DNA of 64,000 nt from Maribacter stanieri (lineage in GTDB: Bacteria > Bacteroidota > Bacteroidia > Flavobacteriales > Flavobacteriaceae). Shown here piece by piece: positions 17,696 to 30,720 of this stretch. The DNA is taken from assembly GCF_900112245.1 (NCBI RefSeq), contig NZ_FOYX01000002.1, positions 496,001 to 560,000 on the forward strand. Direction: 5' to 3'. How positions within the stretch are numbered: position 1 is the first letter of the stretch; every line of letters starts with the position of its first letter. The position numbers were made by a program, and so were the translations under genes. The notes below the pieces were generated by a model that did not search any database, was not told where the DNA came from, and saw only the letters and a list, made by a program, of their open reading frames with translations.

Positions 17696-18709
17696 ATGCA
17701 AGTACACCTTAAGAAATATATATTACCATTAAAACATACCTTTAGTATTTCAAGAGAATCTCATGATTTTCAGGATACTATGATTGCATCATTAACCCTA
17801 AACGGCAAAACGGGATATGGTGAGGCAACATCAAATCCGTATTACAAGATCACTACCCAGACCATGATGGATGAAATCAATGCCATTTCTTCTGAGATTG
17901 AACAATTTGATTTTACCAAGCCTGAAATTTTTCATGCGTTTTTAGTAAGCAAAGGCTTATCTAATTTTGCTATTTGTGCATTAGATTTGGCAGCACATGA
18001 TCTTTACGGAAAATTATTAGGCAAACCTTTATACGAAATTTGGGGAACTAGTATTGAAAACTATCCAACAACCAATTATACTATAGGTATTGCAGCTATT
18101 GATGTTATGTTAGCCAAAATGCAAGAAATGCCGTGGCCTATCTATAAAATTAAATTAGGCACTAGTGATGATGTTGCTATTGTTCGCGAATTAAGAAAGC
18201 ATACAGATGCCATTTTTAGAATTGATGCCAATTGTGCTTGGACTGCAACAGAAACGATACATAATGCACCACTTTTAAAAGAATTGGGAGTTGAATTTTT
18301 AGAGCAACCCCTAAAAGCAGATGATTGGTCTGGTATGGAAGAAGTCATGCACCATAGTATTTTACCTGTTATTGCAGATGAAAGCTGCATTATAGAAAGT
18401 GATGTAGAAAAATGTGCACTACATTTTAGCGGTATCAATATTAAGTTGACCAAATGTGGCGGACTCACCCCTGCCCTACGGATGATTAAAAAAGGTAAGG
18501 AATTAGGTCTTAGCGTAATGGTTGGTTGTATGACGGAATCTACTGTAGGTATTTCTGCTATTGCTCAATTAATTCCTCAATTAGATTATGTTGATATGGA
18601 TGGCGCTCTGTTATTAAGAAGTGATATAGCAACGGGAGTTCATATTGAACCTGATGGGAAGGTTATTTTCCCTAAACTAACCGGTAGCGGTGTTCAATTG
18701 TTAGATTAA
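17696..18709 (+). CDS. dipeptide epimerase (enolase superfamily)
   Basis: A cytoplasmic enolase-superfamily enzyme of the muconate-lactonising subgroup, closest by eye to L-Ala-D/L-Glu epimerases that recycle murein peptides. Catalytic signatures are the KxK pair K151/K153 (YKIKLG), metal-ligand strands RIDANCAW, EQPL and IADES, and the second base KLTKCGG. The C-terminal DMDGALLL is the specificity region typical of dipeptide epimerases. It overlaps the next gene by one base (TAATG), so the two enzymes are translationally coupled. The actual dipeptide specificity cannot be read from sequence. Confidence 0.85.
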   Translation: MQVHLKKYILPLKHTFSISRESHDFQDTMIASLTLNGKTGYGEATSNPYYKITTQTMMDEINAISSEIEQFDFTKPEIFHAFLVSKGLSNFAICALDLAAHDLYGKLLGKPLYEIWGTSIENYPTTNYTIGIAAIDVMLAKMQEMPWPIYKIKLGTSDDVAIVRELRKHTDAIFRIDANCAWTATETIHNAPLLKELGVEFLEQPLKADDWSGMEEVMHHSILPVIADESCIIESDVEKCALHFSGINIKLTKCGGLTPALRMIKKGKELGLSVMVGCMTESTVGISAIAQLIPQLDYVDMDGALLLRSDIATGVHIEPDGKVIFPKLTGSGVQLLD

Positions 18710-19749
18710 TGTTTACTATTGATGAATTTCCGGATAGGTCAATTAACATAGAAGGTGAAGAATATCTATATTTTGGTGGTACATCGTATTTAGGGCTTCA
18801 AACTGATCCTGAATTTCAATTGCTATTCATCAATAATATTAAAAAATATGGCACGGCCTATGGCGCATCTCGTAAATCGAATATTAAAATTGCTGTATTT
18901 GATGAAATAGATGCCTATTTATCAAAAGTGGTTGGTAGTGAAGCTTGCATTACCATGTCATCAGGTTATTTGGCTGGTCAATTGGTTTGTGATTTTTTAA
19001 AAAGTGATGAATATCAGTCATTTTACGCCCCAAATACCCACTCTGCATTATATAGCGGTCAACAGGACTTATATCCCAATTGGGTTGAATTAACCAAAGC
19101 CATACATAATAGCCCTAAGAAAACGCCTGTTCTTTTTTTAGATAGTATTGATTTTCATGGTGATAACTATCCTTACTATTCTTTTCTTAAGAAGTTACCA
19201 TTACAAGATATTATTTTGGTAGTAGATGATTCTCACGGAATTGGTATAACTGGTGAAAATGGTGGTGGTAGTTTTAAGTTTTTGCAATCATTACAACCAA
19301 AAGAACTTTTAGTATCATGCTCACTTGGCAAAGGTTTTGCCGTACAAGCTGGAGCTATATTTAGTACCCAAAGGATTATAGACCTTTTAAAGGAAACACA
19401 GTTTTTTGGTGGTGCAAGCCCTGCAACACCTGCATCATTAGCTACAATAAAAGATGCCCATCAACTTTTTGAAACTAAAAGAGCCCAGTTATACAAAAAC
19501 ACTGCATTATTTTTGTCAAAATTAAACAGCACCTCATCTTTTGTTCATGTTGAAGGTCACCCAACGTTTAATTTTCAAAATGAAACTCTTGCCACACATC
19601 TTGAAGAAAATAGAATAATAGTAACCAATTTTAGGTATCCTACAAAAAACGATTCATTAATGAGTCGTATAGTTTTAAGCGCTTCTCATTCAAATAAAGA
19701 CATTTTAACAATTTGTAATATTCTAAATTCATTCTTCAAAAAAGAATAA
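18709..19749 (+). CDS. PLP-dependent alpha-oxoamine synthase-like aminotransferase (class I/II)
   Basis: A fold-type I PLP enzyme resembling 8-amino-7-oxononanoate synthase and related acyl-CoA:amino acid synthases. Visible features are YGTAYGASRKSN near the N-terminus, the PLP-binding DDSHGIGITGENGGG, and the Schiff-base lysine K208 in SCSLGKGFAVQAGAI. At 346 residues it is shorter than BioF (~385), lacking part of the N-terminal arm, so it need not be a biotin enzyme. It starts inside the stop codon of the dipeptide epimerase, implying joint function, perhaps on amino acids freed from cell-wall peptides. Confidence 0.75.
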   Translation: MFTIDEFPDRSINIEGEEYLYFGGTSYLGLQTDPEFQLLFINNIKKYGTAYGASRKSNIKIAVFDEIDAYLSKVVGSEACITMSSGYLAGQLVCDFLKSDEYQSFYAPNTHSALYSGQQDLYPNWVELTKAIHNSPKKTPVLFLDSIDFHGDNYPYYSFLKKLPLQDIILVVDDSHGIGITGENGGGSFKFLQSLQPKELLVSCSLGKGFAVQAGAIFSTQRIIDLLKETQFFGGASPATPASLATIKDAHQLFETKRAQLYKNTALFLSKLNSTSSFVHVEGHPTFNFQNETLATHLEENRIIVTNFRYPTKNDSLMSRIVLSASHSNKDILTICNILNSFFKKE

Positions 19750-19881
19750 TTCTAAGTATAATAAGGTCACTTTCATTATGTTATTCGTAATTATAGAGTG
19801 AATTTTTTGTTAAATTCTAATTTATAATTCGTATCTTTTTAGTACACATTCAACTCTTTATTAACTAAACACCTTACCACT

Positions 19882-20328
19882 ATGAAAAAAATTATAGGAT
19901 TGGTATTGTTGATGCTATTATTGGTTTCCGCAGCCTCAACTAATTCCATTAAAGAAAATTACATGCATACCATTCAAGGTACATGGGAACTGGAAAGCTT
20001 TTATAATTATGACGGACAACAGGTAATTGACACTGTACCTACCACTGATGGGTATAGACAGGTTAAAATGTACTACAACGGTAAAATTATGTGGAGCCGC
20101 TACGTGCCTGTAGATAAAATTGGAAGATTTGGTTATGGCACCTATAAAATTACGGATGACAGGCTTATGGAAACACTTGAATATGGTGATAATGAGATGA
20201 TCCAAGCTATGGATACCCTGCGTATTTTTACTTTTGAATTGCTTCTCGATGATGACAAATTCAGTCAAATAACCTTAGATGAAGAAGGAAATAGAACATT
20301 TTCTGAAAACTATGTTAGAATAGATTAA
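19882..20328 (+). CDS. secreted lipocalin-like hypothetical protein
   Basis: A 148-residue protein with a signal peptide (IIGLVLLMLLLVSAAS). The mature part starts IQGTWELESFYNYDG and continues with alternating beta strands (VKMYYNGKIMWSRYV, GYGTYKITDD), a pattern shared with small lipocalin-like/DUF4488-type proteins of Bacteroidetes. It is probably periplasmic with a small ligand-binding barrel; the ligand is unknown. It is monocistronic, ending at a strong bidirectional terminator shared with trxB. Confidence 0.6.
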   Translation: MKKIIGLVLLMLLLVSAASTNSIKENYMHTIQGTWELESFYNYDGQQVIDTVPTTDGYRQVKMYYNGKIMWSRYVPVDKIGRFGYGTYKITDDRLMETLEYGDNEMIQAMDTLRIFTFELLLDDDKFSQITLDEEGNRTFSENYVRID

Positions 20329-20345
20329 CTCAATTAATTCAACAA

Positions 20346-20379
20346 AAAAAGAGCCCATTCAAATGAATGGGCTCTTTTT
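20346..20379. terminator. bidirectional rho-independent terminator
   Basis: A 15-bp perfect stem (AAAAAGAGCCCATTC and complement) with a 4-nt loop and A- and T-runs on both flanks. It sits between the convergent lipocalin-like gene and trxB and can end transcription from both sides. Confidence 0.9.
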
Positions 20380-20396
20380 AATTATAAACTATTGTA

Positions 20397-21380
20397 TTAT
20401 AATTTGTATTGATCTGCTACTGCTTCTTCAACAGAACCAATTGATGCTAGGTAACGCTCTGCATCTAATGCAGCCATACAACCAGATCCTGCAGCTGTAA
20501 CCGCTTGTCTATACTCCTTATCCTGAGCATCTCCACTAGCGAATACGCCTGGTAAATTAGTCTTGGTAGACTTACCTTTTGTAATTAGGTAACCCGTTTC
20601 ATCCATATCTAATTGACCTTTAAATATATCGGTATTCGGTTTGTGCCCAATAGCTACAAACAAACCGGTAATTGCAATTTCTTCTTTTTCTCCAGTTTTA
20701 TTGTTTTTCATGCGTAGACCCTCAACAACTTGTTCTCCAAGAACTTCGTCTACTTCAGTATTGTAACGTACTTCTATATTTTTAATACTATGCACTCTAT
20801 GTTGCATAGCTTTAGATGCTCTCATTTCATCTCTACGTACCAACATAGTAACTTTGTTACAAATGTTAGCCAAATAAGATGCTTCTTCAGCAGCAGTGTC
20901 ACCTGCCCCAACAATGGCTACATCTTGACCTTTATAGAAAAAACCATCACACACGGCACATGCAGAAACACCACCTCCACGTAAACGCTGTTCACTAGGG
21001 ATGTTTAAATATTTGGCAGATGCACCTGTAGAGATAATTATAGTTTCAGCTTCAATTTGCTTCTCACCATCGGCAGTTACTTTGTGTATGCCGCCTTTTT
21101 CCTTTGAAAATTCAACTGAAGTAATCATACCAATTCTAACCTCGGTACCAAAACGTTCTGCTTGTTGTTGTAATTGCACCATCATTGTAGGTCCATCGAT
21201 ACCCTCTGGATACCCTGGAAAATTATCTACTTCTGTTGTGGTTGTCAATTGACCTCCTGGCTCCATACCTGTATACATAACAGGTTTTAAATCTGCACGG
21301 GCAGCATAAATAGCTGCTGTATACCCTGCAGGGCCAGATCCTATAATTAATGTTTTTACACGTTCTATTTTATCAGACAT
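20397..21380 (-). CDS. trxB: thioredoxin-disulfide reductase
   Basis: A full-length low-molecular-weight thioredoxin reductase of 327 residues. The FAD-binding GSGPAGYTAAIYAARA is at the N-terminus, the redox-active pair C141-A-V-C144 is in the centre, the NADPH-binding GAGDTAAEEASYLA follows, and the C-terminal FAD motif is GVFASGDAQD. It transfers electrons from NADPH to thioredoxin in the cytoplasm. It stands alone with its own predicted promoter and terminator. Confidence 0.97.
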   Translation of the reverse strand: MSDKIERVKTLIIGSGPAGYTAAIYAARADLKPVMYTGMEPGGQLTTTTEVDNFPGYPEGIDGPTMMVQLQQQAERFGTEVRIGMITSVEFSKEKGGIHKVTADGEKQIEAETIIISTGASAKYLNIPSEQRLRGGGVSACAVCDGFFYKGQDVAIVGAGDTAAEEASYLANICNKVTMLVRRDEMRASKAMQHRVHSIKNIEVRYNTEVDEVLGEQVVEGLRMKNNKTGEKEEIAITGLFVAIGHKPNTDIFKGQLDMDETGYLITKGKSTKTNLPGVFASGDAQDKEYRQAVTAAGSGCMAALDAERYLASIGSVEEAVADQYKL

Positions 21381-21412
21381 AATATCAAGTGGTTCTATTA
21401 AATTCTCTATAA

Positions 21413-21444
21413 CAAAAGTAGGTTTTTGATTGAAAAACTTACAA
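21413..21444 (-). promoter_or_regulatory. trxB promoter
   Basis: On the minus strand, TACTTTTG (21413-21420) fits the Bacteroidetes -7 consensus TAnnTTTG, with a TTG at 21442-21444 about 21 bp upstream as the -33 element. This is 33 bp before the trxB start codon. Confidence 0.5.
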
Positions 21445-21600
21445 TATAGTTATCAAAAGTTTTTATACGATAATTAGTAATGAAGATAAGTATTTATTAA
21501 TTTTCCCCGTTTTTTGATCTTTAAGATTAAAATTAATTTAAGAAAAATGAACTTTCCCCCATTCTTTACGTATGTATAGTAGAACTTATATTATTATTGA

Positions 21601-22296
21601 ATGAAGACCTTTAAATGTGCTATCATAGAAGATTCTAATGTTCAGAGGAAAATTCTTGAGCAAATTATTGAAAAAAATAAAAACTTAAAGCTTGTACTTT
21701 CTGCAAGCGCTAGTACTGAAAGCCTTAAGGAAATAAATGCATCTAATATAGATTTGTTATTCCTTGATATTGAGATGCCTGTTATGAACGGGTTTGAATT
21801 TTTAGAGGGATTAGATATCCATCCACAAGTAATCATTACTAGTCAGAACCAAAAGTATGCTCTTGAAGCTTTTAATTTTAATGTAACCGATTTCCTTTTA
21901 AAACCTTTTAGCACTGTCAGATTTGATGCTGCTATAAAAAAAGCAATAGACAAGGTGAAAACTGCAAAGCAGAAGAAACCGGAAAGTAAATTAGTGGTAA
22001 AACACAATCTTAAGCAGGTTGAACTTAATGTGCATGGTATTTTATACGTTGAAGCTTTGGGCGATTATGTAAAAGTGGTGACCGAAGAACGTAACTACGT
22101 TATTCTATCTACCATGAGCGCTTTTAATAAAAGACTGGAAGCCGATAAATTCATTAGAATTCATAAATCTTACATTGTCAACTTAAAAATGGTGGAACGC
22201 TACAACCATGAGTTCATAGAAATCAAGAACAAAAAAATACCGATTAGCCGAGCCAAAATAGTGGAGTTGGATCAACTTTTAAATTGTCTTGATTAA
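21601..22296 (+). CDS. LytTR family response regulator
   Basis: Residues ~1-120 are a receiver domain with phospho-acceptor D56 (LLFLDIEMPVMNGFEF), switch Ser/Thr in VIITSQNQKYA, and K in FLLKPF. Residues ~130-230 are a LytTR DNA-binding domain (LYVEALGDYVKVVTEERNYVIL…RIHKSYIVNLKMVER). No histidine kinase gene is adjacent, so its sensor lies elsewhere. Its stop is only 10 bp from that of the convergent formylglycine-generating enzyme gene. It could control the neighbouring glycan genes, but there is no site evidence. Confidence 0.9.
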   Translation: MKTFKCAIIEDSNVQRKILEQIIEKNKNLKLVLSASASTESLKEINASNIDLLFLDIEMPVMNGFEFLEGLDIHPQVIITSQNQKYALEAFNFNVTDFLLKPFSTVRFDAAIKKAIDKVKTAKQKKPESKLVVKHNLKQVELNVHGILYVEALGDYVKVVTEERNYVILSTMSAFNKRLEADKFIRIHKSYIVNLKMVERYNHEFIEIKNKKIPISRAKIVELDQLLNCLD

Positions 22297-22306
22297 ACCG
22301 ACTATA

Positions 22307-23440
22307 TTATTCGGTTATCATATCAACTGTAGCAACGGTTCTAAACCCTGTATGCTCTAAAGAAGAGTCCATACTGGAACCCATTCTTGCAGATACTCTG
22401 TAACTAGCACAATATGATTCGCTGCACAAGAAAGAACCTCCTTTCATCACCCTTTCTTTTGCCAATTGGTTATTTGGTGTGAACGGACTTTCTGCTCCTG
22501 TAGGATTCACCAATACTGTATTTCTAGCCTTTATTTCTTTGTAGTAGTTGGTATTATACCAATCACTTGTCCACTCCCAAACATTACCGGCCATGTCATA
22601 CAAACCATATGCATTTGGCGGATATGATTTTACAGGAGCACGTAGTTCAAAACCATCGGCTTCCGTATTCTCTACAGGAAACTCACCTTCCCAAGTATTT
22701 GCTTTTTCTTTTAAAACAGATTCATCGTTACCCCAGTTATACACAGTACCAAAGGAACCTGCTCTTGATGCCAGTTCCCATTCAGCCTCGGTTGGCAATC
22801 TTCTATTTGCCCACTTGCAATAAGCTAGCGCATCTTCATAAGCAACTTGTACCACCGGATAGTTCTCTTTGCCTTTGATAGTACTTTTAGGACCGTTTGG
22901 GTGTTGCCAATTGGCACCAATGGTCCAGTTCCACCATTGTGAAAAATCATATAAATTAGGTACCGTCGATTTAGATTTTTTGAAAGTTAGCGAACCAGGT
23001 TGTAAAATAGAATCATGTGGTTTTTCGGTACCTACTGGTACTTGTTTTTTCAACTCCTCCCAGTCAATTCCTTTTTCAGCAACAGTTACATACCCCGTAG
23101 CCTTTACAAATTCTGCAAATTGGGCATTAGTAACTTCAGTGACATCCATAAAAAAACCATCAACTGTTACATCTATAGCTGGCTTTTCATGTTGCATTGC
23201 AGTTTTATCATTACTTACCGCACCCTGCTTAAAGGTTGCGCCAGATACCCAAACCATACCATCTGGAATGGCAATTTCTGCTGGTTTATCAACTAAAATC
23301 TTATGGTCGACTACTTGAACAGTTGATTCAATATTTTCAGATAATTTATCTTGAACCTTATTTACTTTGGGTTCTGACTTACAATTGACGAATGCCAATA
23401 ATAAAATACCTAACTCCAAAAAACGTGCGCATTTATTCAT
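22307..23440 (-). CDS. formylglycine-generating enzyme (SUMF1-like) lipoprotein
   Basis: The protein converts the active-site cysteine of type I sulfatases to formylglycine. After a lipoprotein signal (LGILLLAFVNC) and linker comes a full FGE domain: MVWVSGATFKQGA, VTEVTNAQFAEFVKATGY, ANRRLPTEAEWELASRAG, YGLYDMAGNVWEWTSDW. The C-terminal motif GGSFLCSESYCASYRVSARM carries C339 and C344, spaced five apart as the catalytic pair of human FGE, so it is predicted active rather than a mere structural homologue. The lipoprotein signal puts it outside the cytoplasm, where it can meet the exported Cys-type sulfatase encoded at 26909-28471. Confidence 0.9.
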   Translation of the reverse strand: MNKCARFLELGILLLAFVNCKSEPKVNKVQDKLSENIESTVQVVDHKILVDKPAEIAIPDGMVWVSGATFKQGAVSNDKTAMQHEKPAIDVTVDGFFMDVTEVTNAQFAEFVKATGYVTVAEKGIDWEELKKQVPVGTEKPHDSILQPGSLTFKKSKSTVPNLYDFSQWWNWTIGANWQHPNGPKSTIKGKENYPVVQVAYEDALAYCKWANRRLPTEAEWELASRAGSFGTVYNWGNDESVLKEKANTWEGEFPVENTEADGFELRAPVKSYPPNAYGLYDMAGNVWEWTSDWYNTNYYKEIKARNTVLVNPTGAESPFTPNNQLAKERVMKGGSFLCSESYCASYRVSARMGSSMDSSLEHTGFRTVATVDMITE

Positions 23441-23489
23441 AGCCTAAATATACTTTCTCCCATTTTAAATACAGATAAATCTAGAAAAT

Positions 23490-26708
<3,219 letters not shown>

Positions 26709-26908
26709 TCAAAAATGTAGAATACATTAAATTTCTAATGATTTCTTATTTTTAGTAATTATATAAATCGGAATTCACACTTTAACACCCTAAAAATTTA
26801 GATACCATCAATGATTCCATCCTTGCAAAATACAATTAAACTTGCAAATTTGAAAAGGAAATGAAATTGTAAAAAATGTAAAATCGAAGAAGATGAAATT
26901 GCTAAATA

Positions 26909-28471
26909 TTAATCACTTAATAATCCTTTTTCTAAGAATGGAATTTTAAATAACTGGGTCTCAGGTTCGGTATGTTCTTTATCGAAAATTTCAGCTGCCC
27001 TTTTTAGAATTTCAGGATGTTCTGTTGCAATATTGTTTGTTTCGGTAGGATCATCCACTAGATTATACAGTTCTAATGTTGGTTTCTCCTCGTCTTTTAA
27101 ATGCTGGCGAATAACTTTCCAGTCACCCATTCTAATGGCAACCTGACCACCATACTCCGGAAATTCCCAATACATAAACTCATGCTTTTCTTGATTTTGC
27201 TCCCCCAACAATGTGGGTAAAAAGCTAACACCATCTGTTTCTATTGGTTTGTCAAAATCTAAAACATCAGCAAAAGTTGCTAACATATCATAATGTGCAG
27301 ATGCATGATTGCTTGTTGTTTCCGCTTTAATTTTACCTGGCCACGTAAAAAAAGTAGGAACTCTAATTCCGCCTTCATACACAAATCCTTTTCCCCTACC
27401 ATACTCTCCGTCAAACGGTTTTGCACTTTCAAAAAATATTGGGTCTGCACCACCGGCATAACTTGGTCCGTTATCTGATGTAAATACAATCAAAGTATTA
27501 TCATAAATTCCTTCGTCTTTTAACTGCTTTACTAGCTTACCCACATTTTCATCAAAATAAGATACCATAGCTGCATATGCAGCATGGGGTGTTTGATGTG
27601 AAAAATAACCATTTCCATTACCCGATAAATATGGCTCTTCTGGACCAAATTTTTCGATATAGTGGTCTACCCAACGCTTTGGCGCCTGTAATGCTACGTG
27701 TGGAACAGGAGTTGCCCAATACAAGAAAAACGGATTTGCTATATTCTCAGCTACAAAACCGGTAAGCTCTTCGAACATTAAATCGGGTGCATATTCTGTT
27801 AATGTATAATCTTTATAACTGGTAGGGTCTTTTGGGTCTAAACCTTTTGGAAAAGGTGTACTTGGCGCAATGGTATCATTCGCCAAATGCACACGGTTTT
27901 TGTTCTTGTATAAATGCAATGGATAATAGGTATGTGCCTGTCTTTGGCAGTTAAAACCGTAGAAAAAATCGAATCCCATTTCATTGGGTACGGAATGTGT
28001 GTGCGGTGCCCCTAAGCCCCATTTACCTACCAATGCAGTTTTGTACCCTTCTTCTTGTAAATAATTGGCAATGGTCTTGGTGCCTTTGGGAACTGGGCGT
28101 TGACCTTCTAATGTAGAATCTTTTGCCATGGCTTTATAATCCCAGACATCGCCACGATCGTTCCACTCATCATTACCACGAATAAATGAATTCCCTGAAT
28201 GTTTACCTGTCAAAAACATATATCTGGCGGGAGCACAAACGGGAGCGCTTGAATAGTGCTGTGTAAAAATCATACCTTCTTTTGATAAGGCATCGATATT
28301 GGGAGTTTCTATTTTTTCTTGACCAAAAGCACCTATTTCGGCATAACCTAGATCATCTGCTAAAATGTAAATGATATTCGGTTTTTGGACTGTAGATTTT
28401 TCTGGTTCTTTTTCTTCTTGACAGGAATGTAGGTGAATTACAACGAGTAAAAAGAGAACTATTTTTTTCAT
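26909..28471 (-). CDS. S1 family sulfatase, Cys-type, lipoprotein
   Basis: An arylsulfatase-type S1 sulfatase of 520 residues with a lipoprotein signal (IVLFLLVVIHLHSC). The N-terminal metal motif is NIIYILADDLGYAEIG; the active-site signature is APVCAPARYMFLTGKHSG, with C79 to be converted to formylglycine; the later metal ligands are in VFTSDNGPSYAG. The C-terminal subdomain (MRMGDWKVIRQHLKDEEK-like) is typical of glycan sulfatases. It removes sulfate esters, probably from algal polysaccharide fragments, in the periplasm. Its maturase is encoded two genes away on the same strand. Confidence 0.93.
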   Translation of the reverse strand: MKKIVLFLLVVIHLHSCQEEKEPEKSTVQKPNIIYILADDLGYAEIGAFGQEKIETPNIDALSKEGMIFTQHYSSAPVCAPARYMFLTGKHSGNSFIRGNDEWNDRGDVWDYKAMAKDSTLEGQRPVPKGTKTIANYLQEEGYKTALVGKWGLGAPHTHSVPNEMGFDFFYGFNCQRQAHTYYPLHLYKNKNRVHLANDTIAPSTPFPKGLDPKDPTSYKDYTLTEYAPDLMFEELTGFVAENIANPFFLYWATPVPHVALQAPKRWVDHYIEKFGPEEPYLSGNGNGYFSHQTPHAAYAAMVSYFDENVGKLVKQLKDEGIYDNTLIVFTSDNGPSYAGGADPIFFESAKPFDGEYGRGKGFVYEGGIRVPTFFTWPGKIKAETTSNHASAHYDMLATFADVLDFDKPIETDGVSFLPTLLGEQNQEKHEFMYWEFPEYGGQVAIRMGDWKVIRQHLKDEEKPTLELYNLVDDPTETNNIATEHPEILKRAAEIFDKEHTEPETQLFKIPFLEKGLLSD

Positions 28472-28504
28472 TTTGGTAGGATAGGATGGTTATCTTAAAG
28501 ATAC

Positions 28505-29638
28505 TTATTTTCCTAAAATCTCGGTAATCAAACCTTTAAACATTTGTATACCCGATGCTATTAACTCATCAGGAAAATCATAATTAGAATGATGCAATGC
28601 CGGTTGATTTTCTCCTGCTCCTAATCCAAAAATTGCACTTTTATAATGCTGTGAAAACCACCCGAAATCTTCACCAAATTTTAAGGAACTTGGGTTCTCA
28701 ACCAATTCTAAATTTTGTTGTTTCGCCACCTTTTCAACTAATGCAACACATTCTTTATTGTTTTTTGATGCAGGAAAAAACTCAAACCATTCCATATCAA
28801 ATGTCAATCGATATTTGTCTGCGATATCATTGACCGTTTTCTTTATTTTATCTTCTAGCTCGGTCATTACTTCACCACTCCATGTGCGTATAGTATAATG
28901 TAGTTCTGCATCTTCAGCTGAAATACCGTAATTCTTCTCCCCTAGGTTAACATATATTGGAGTTAATAAAGCAAAGTCTTTACATTGTGAATTTGGTTGT
29001 ACAAAGCTTGATAGTAATTGTATTAGTTCAGCTACTGCCAACGCAGGGTTAACTCCATTTTCTGGCTCAGAGGCATGTGCTTTTTTACCCTTGAAATTAA
29101 TACTCATACTCTGTACCGTTGCTGTAAAATAACCTGATTTTACACTAATAGTATGTTTTTTAAACCCAGGTAAATTGTGAAGTGCAAATACGTAATCAGG
29201 TTTAAAATTTGTAAGTCTGGTATCTTCCAAAACCTTAGCCGCACCTTTACCGGTTTCTTCGGCAGGTTGAAATAATAATATTACTTTACCCTGATTAATT
29301 GTTGCATTTGTTAACCAAGTAACTAATCCAGCAACAATAGTCATATGACCATCATGTCCGCATTTATGGGAGACTCCGCTGTTCTTAGATTTATGTTCAA
29401 AAGTATTCGCTTCTTGTATGGGTAGAGCATCTAACTCACACCGAATTACAACTGTTGGTCCACCATTATCAAATTCATAGACCACTGCCACTCCTGCCCC
29501 ACCTACATTTGTAATAATGTCTTTTGGATTGAACTTCTTTACAAATTCTGTTATGCGTTTAGCCGTGGTATATTCTTCACCCGAAAGCTCTGGGTATTTG
29601 TGTAGTTCTTTTCGTAGCTGAACTAGTGTTTCATTCAT
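28505..29638 (-). CDS. M20 family amidohydrolase
   Basis: A 377-residue M20D peptidase/amidohydrolase (HipO/N-acyl-L-amino acid amidohydrolase-like). The metal-binding HKCGHDGHMTIVAGL and EETGKGAAKVLED are present, and a dimerisation insert lies between them and the C-terminal LHHSNYDFPDE with its metal histidine. There is no signal peptide, so it is cytoplasmic. It lies 34 bp upstream of the sulfatase gene on the same strand; cleavage of an N-acyl or indole-amino-acid type amide is the family expectation, with no substrate visible here. Confidence 0.85.
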   Translation of the reverse strand: MNETLVQLRKELHKYPELSGEEYTTAKRITEFVKKFNPKDIITNVGGAGVAVVYEFDNGGPTVVIRCELDALPIQEANTFEHKSKNSGVSHKCGHDGHMTIVAGLVTWLTNATINQGKVILLFQPAEETGKGAAKVLEDTRLTNFKPDYVFALHNLPGFKKHTISVKSGYFTATVQSMSINFKGKKAHASEPENGVNPALAVAELIQLLSSFVQPNSQCKDFALLTPIYVNLGEKNYGISAEDAELHYTIRTWSGEVMTELEDKIKKTVNDIADKYRLTFDMEWFEFFPASKNNKECVALVEKVAKQQNLELVENPSSLKFGEDFGWFSQHYKSAIFGLGAGENQPALHHSNYDFPDELIASGIQMFKGLITEILGK

Positions 29639-29688
29639 AGAACTAAATATACTGCATATTCAGACATTTTATCAGCTATTTATGTAAG

Positions 29689-30663
29689 CTATAATTCAAA
29701 TACATCATTGATTCGTCCAATTTTAAACCCTTTTTTAAGTACTAAAAGACTTTCTTGACTGTTAGGGTCTAATAACGGATTTGTATGGTTAAAATGGATA
29801 AAAACTACTTTGCTTTTATCCTTTTCGCTTAAGCCCTCAAACATCTCTATACTTTCAATTACAAAGGGATGTGGAATTTCACTAATATCCCTATTATTAA
29901 TTTCTTTACCACTGTAAAAAGTTGCATCTATAAATGCATAATCAACCTTTTTAATTTCAGCGACAATATCCTTCTCCCATTTATCCCATTTATCAATATC
30001 AGGAATAAACAACGTACTTTTATTTGGTCCTTCTATATGATACCCTACTGTTTCTGAAAATTCGTCTCTATGCGGTACTAAAGTAGGTGTTACCTCAATT
30101 GATTCCGATAAACGTACCGGAGCTTCATTTACCATCTTGTGGAGCACAATATTTTCTCTTTTTACAAGCTGGTTCCAAGGTCCGTTTTCATTAAGAAAAA
30201 TTTCCATTTTTGGCATCACATACACAGGTGTACTTTTGGCATCCATGGCTTCCTTTCCTAAATACATTAACCCGGTATAATGACCTATATGTGCATGTGT
30301 TATAAAAATACCATCTACCAATTCTTTATCGTTTTTTGTCTCAATTGTCGTAAGCATTTTCATCTGCTTACCAATGTCAGGTGTAGCATCAAACATATAT
30401 GTTTTTTGATTATCCGTATCAATTAACCCTAGTGAAATAACGAGCGTTTCTATAGTGGCATCTTCAAAGAGTTCAATGCAACACTCTTTTTTGCAGCCTA
30501 TTTGTGGTGAACCTGCATCTTGTGCCGTTCCAAGAATAACGATTGAAGTATTCGTTACGCCAACTTCTATGCTAGATAATATATCTTGTTTTGATTTTGG
30601 TTTTGGTTTTTCAGAACAGGAAAAAATCACGAAAGCTATAATAATTACAAGAAATCTATTCAT
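29689..30663 (-). CDS. PqqB-like MBL-fold lipoprotein
   Basis: A lipoprotein (FLVIIIAFVIFSC) with a metallo-beta-lactamase fold close to PqqB: IVILGTAQDAGSPQIGC at the start with a Cys-rich KKECC, and the metal motif ITHAHIGHYTGLMYLG. The usual HxHxDH reads H-A-H-I-G-H, so the Asp ligand is replaced by Gly, as happens in PqqB-type proteins. No other pyrroloquinoline quinone genes are nearby, so a role in that pathway is unlikely; a hydrolase of unknown substrate is more cautious. It precedes the M20 gene by 50 bp. Confidence 0.75.
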   Translation of the reverse strand: MNRFLVIIIAFVIFSCSEKPKPKSKQDILSSIEVGVTNTSIVILGTAQDAGSPQIGCKKECCIELFEDATIETLVISLGLIDTDNQKTYMFDATPDIGKQMKMLTTIETKNDKELVDGIFITHAHIGHYTGLMYLGKEAMDAKSTPVYVMPKMEIFLNENGPWNQLVKRENIVLHKMVNEAPVRLSESIEVTPTLVPHRDEFSETVGYHIEGPNKSTLFIPDIDKWDKWEKDIVAEIKKVDYAFIDATFYSGKEINNRDISEIPHPFVIESIEMFEGLSEKDKSKVVFIHFNHTNPLLDPNSQESLLVLKKGFKIGRINDVFEL

Positions 30664-30720
30664 TTGTATTTAATACATGGTGTTTATATAACCAATAATA
30701 GGTAGAAATGTAGCGATTTA

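Noticed and set aside
29689..30663. Pyrroloquinoline quinone biosynthesis gene pqqB
   Set aside because: No other pqq genes are nearby and the protein is a lipoprotein, so it was recorded only as PqqB-like.
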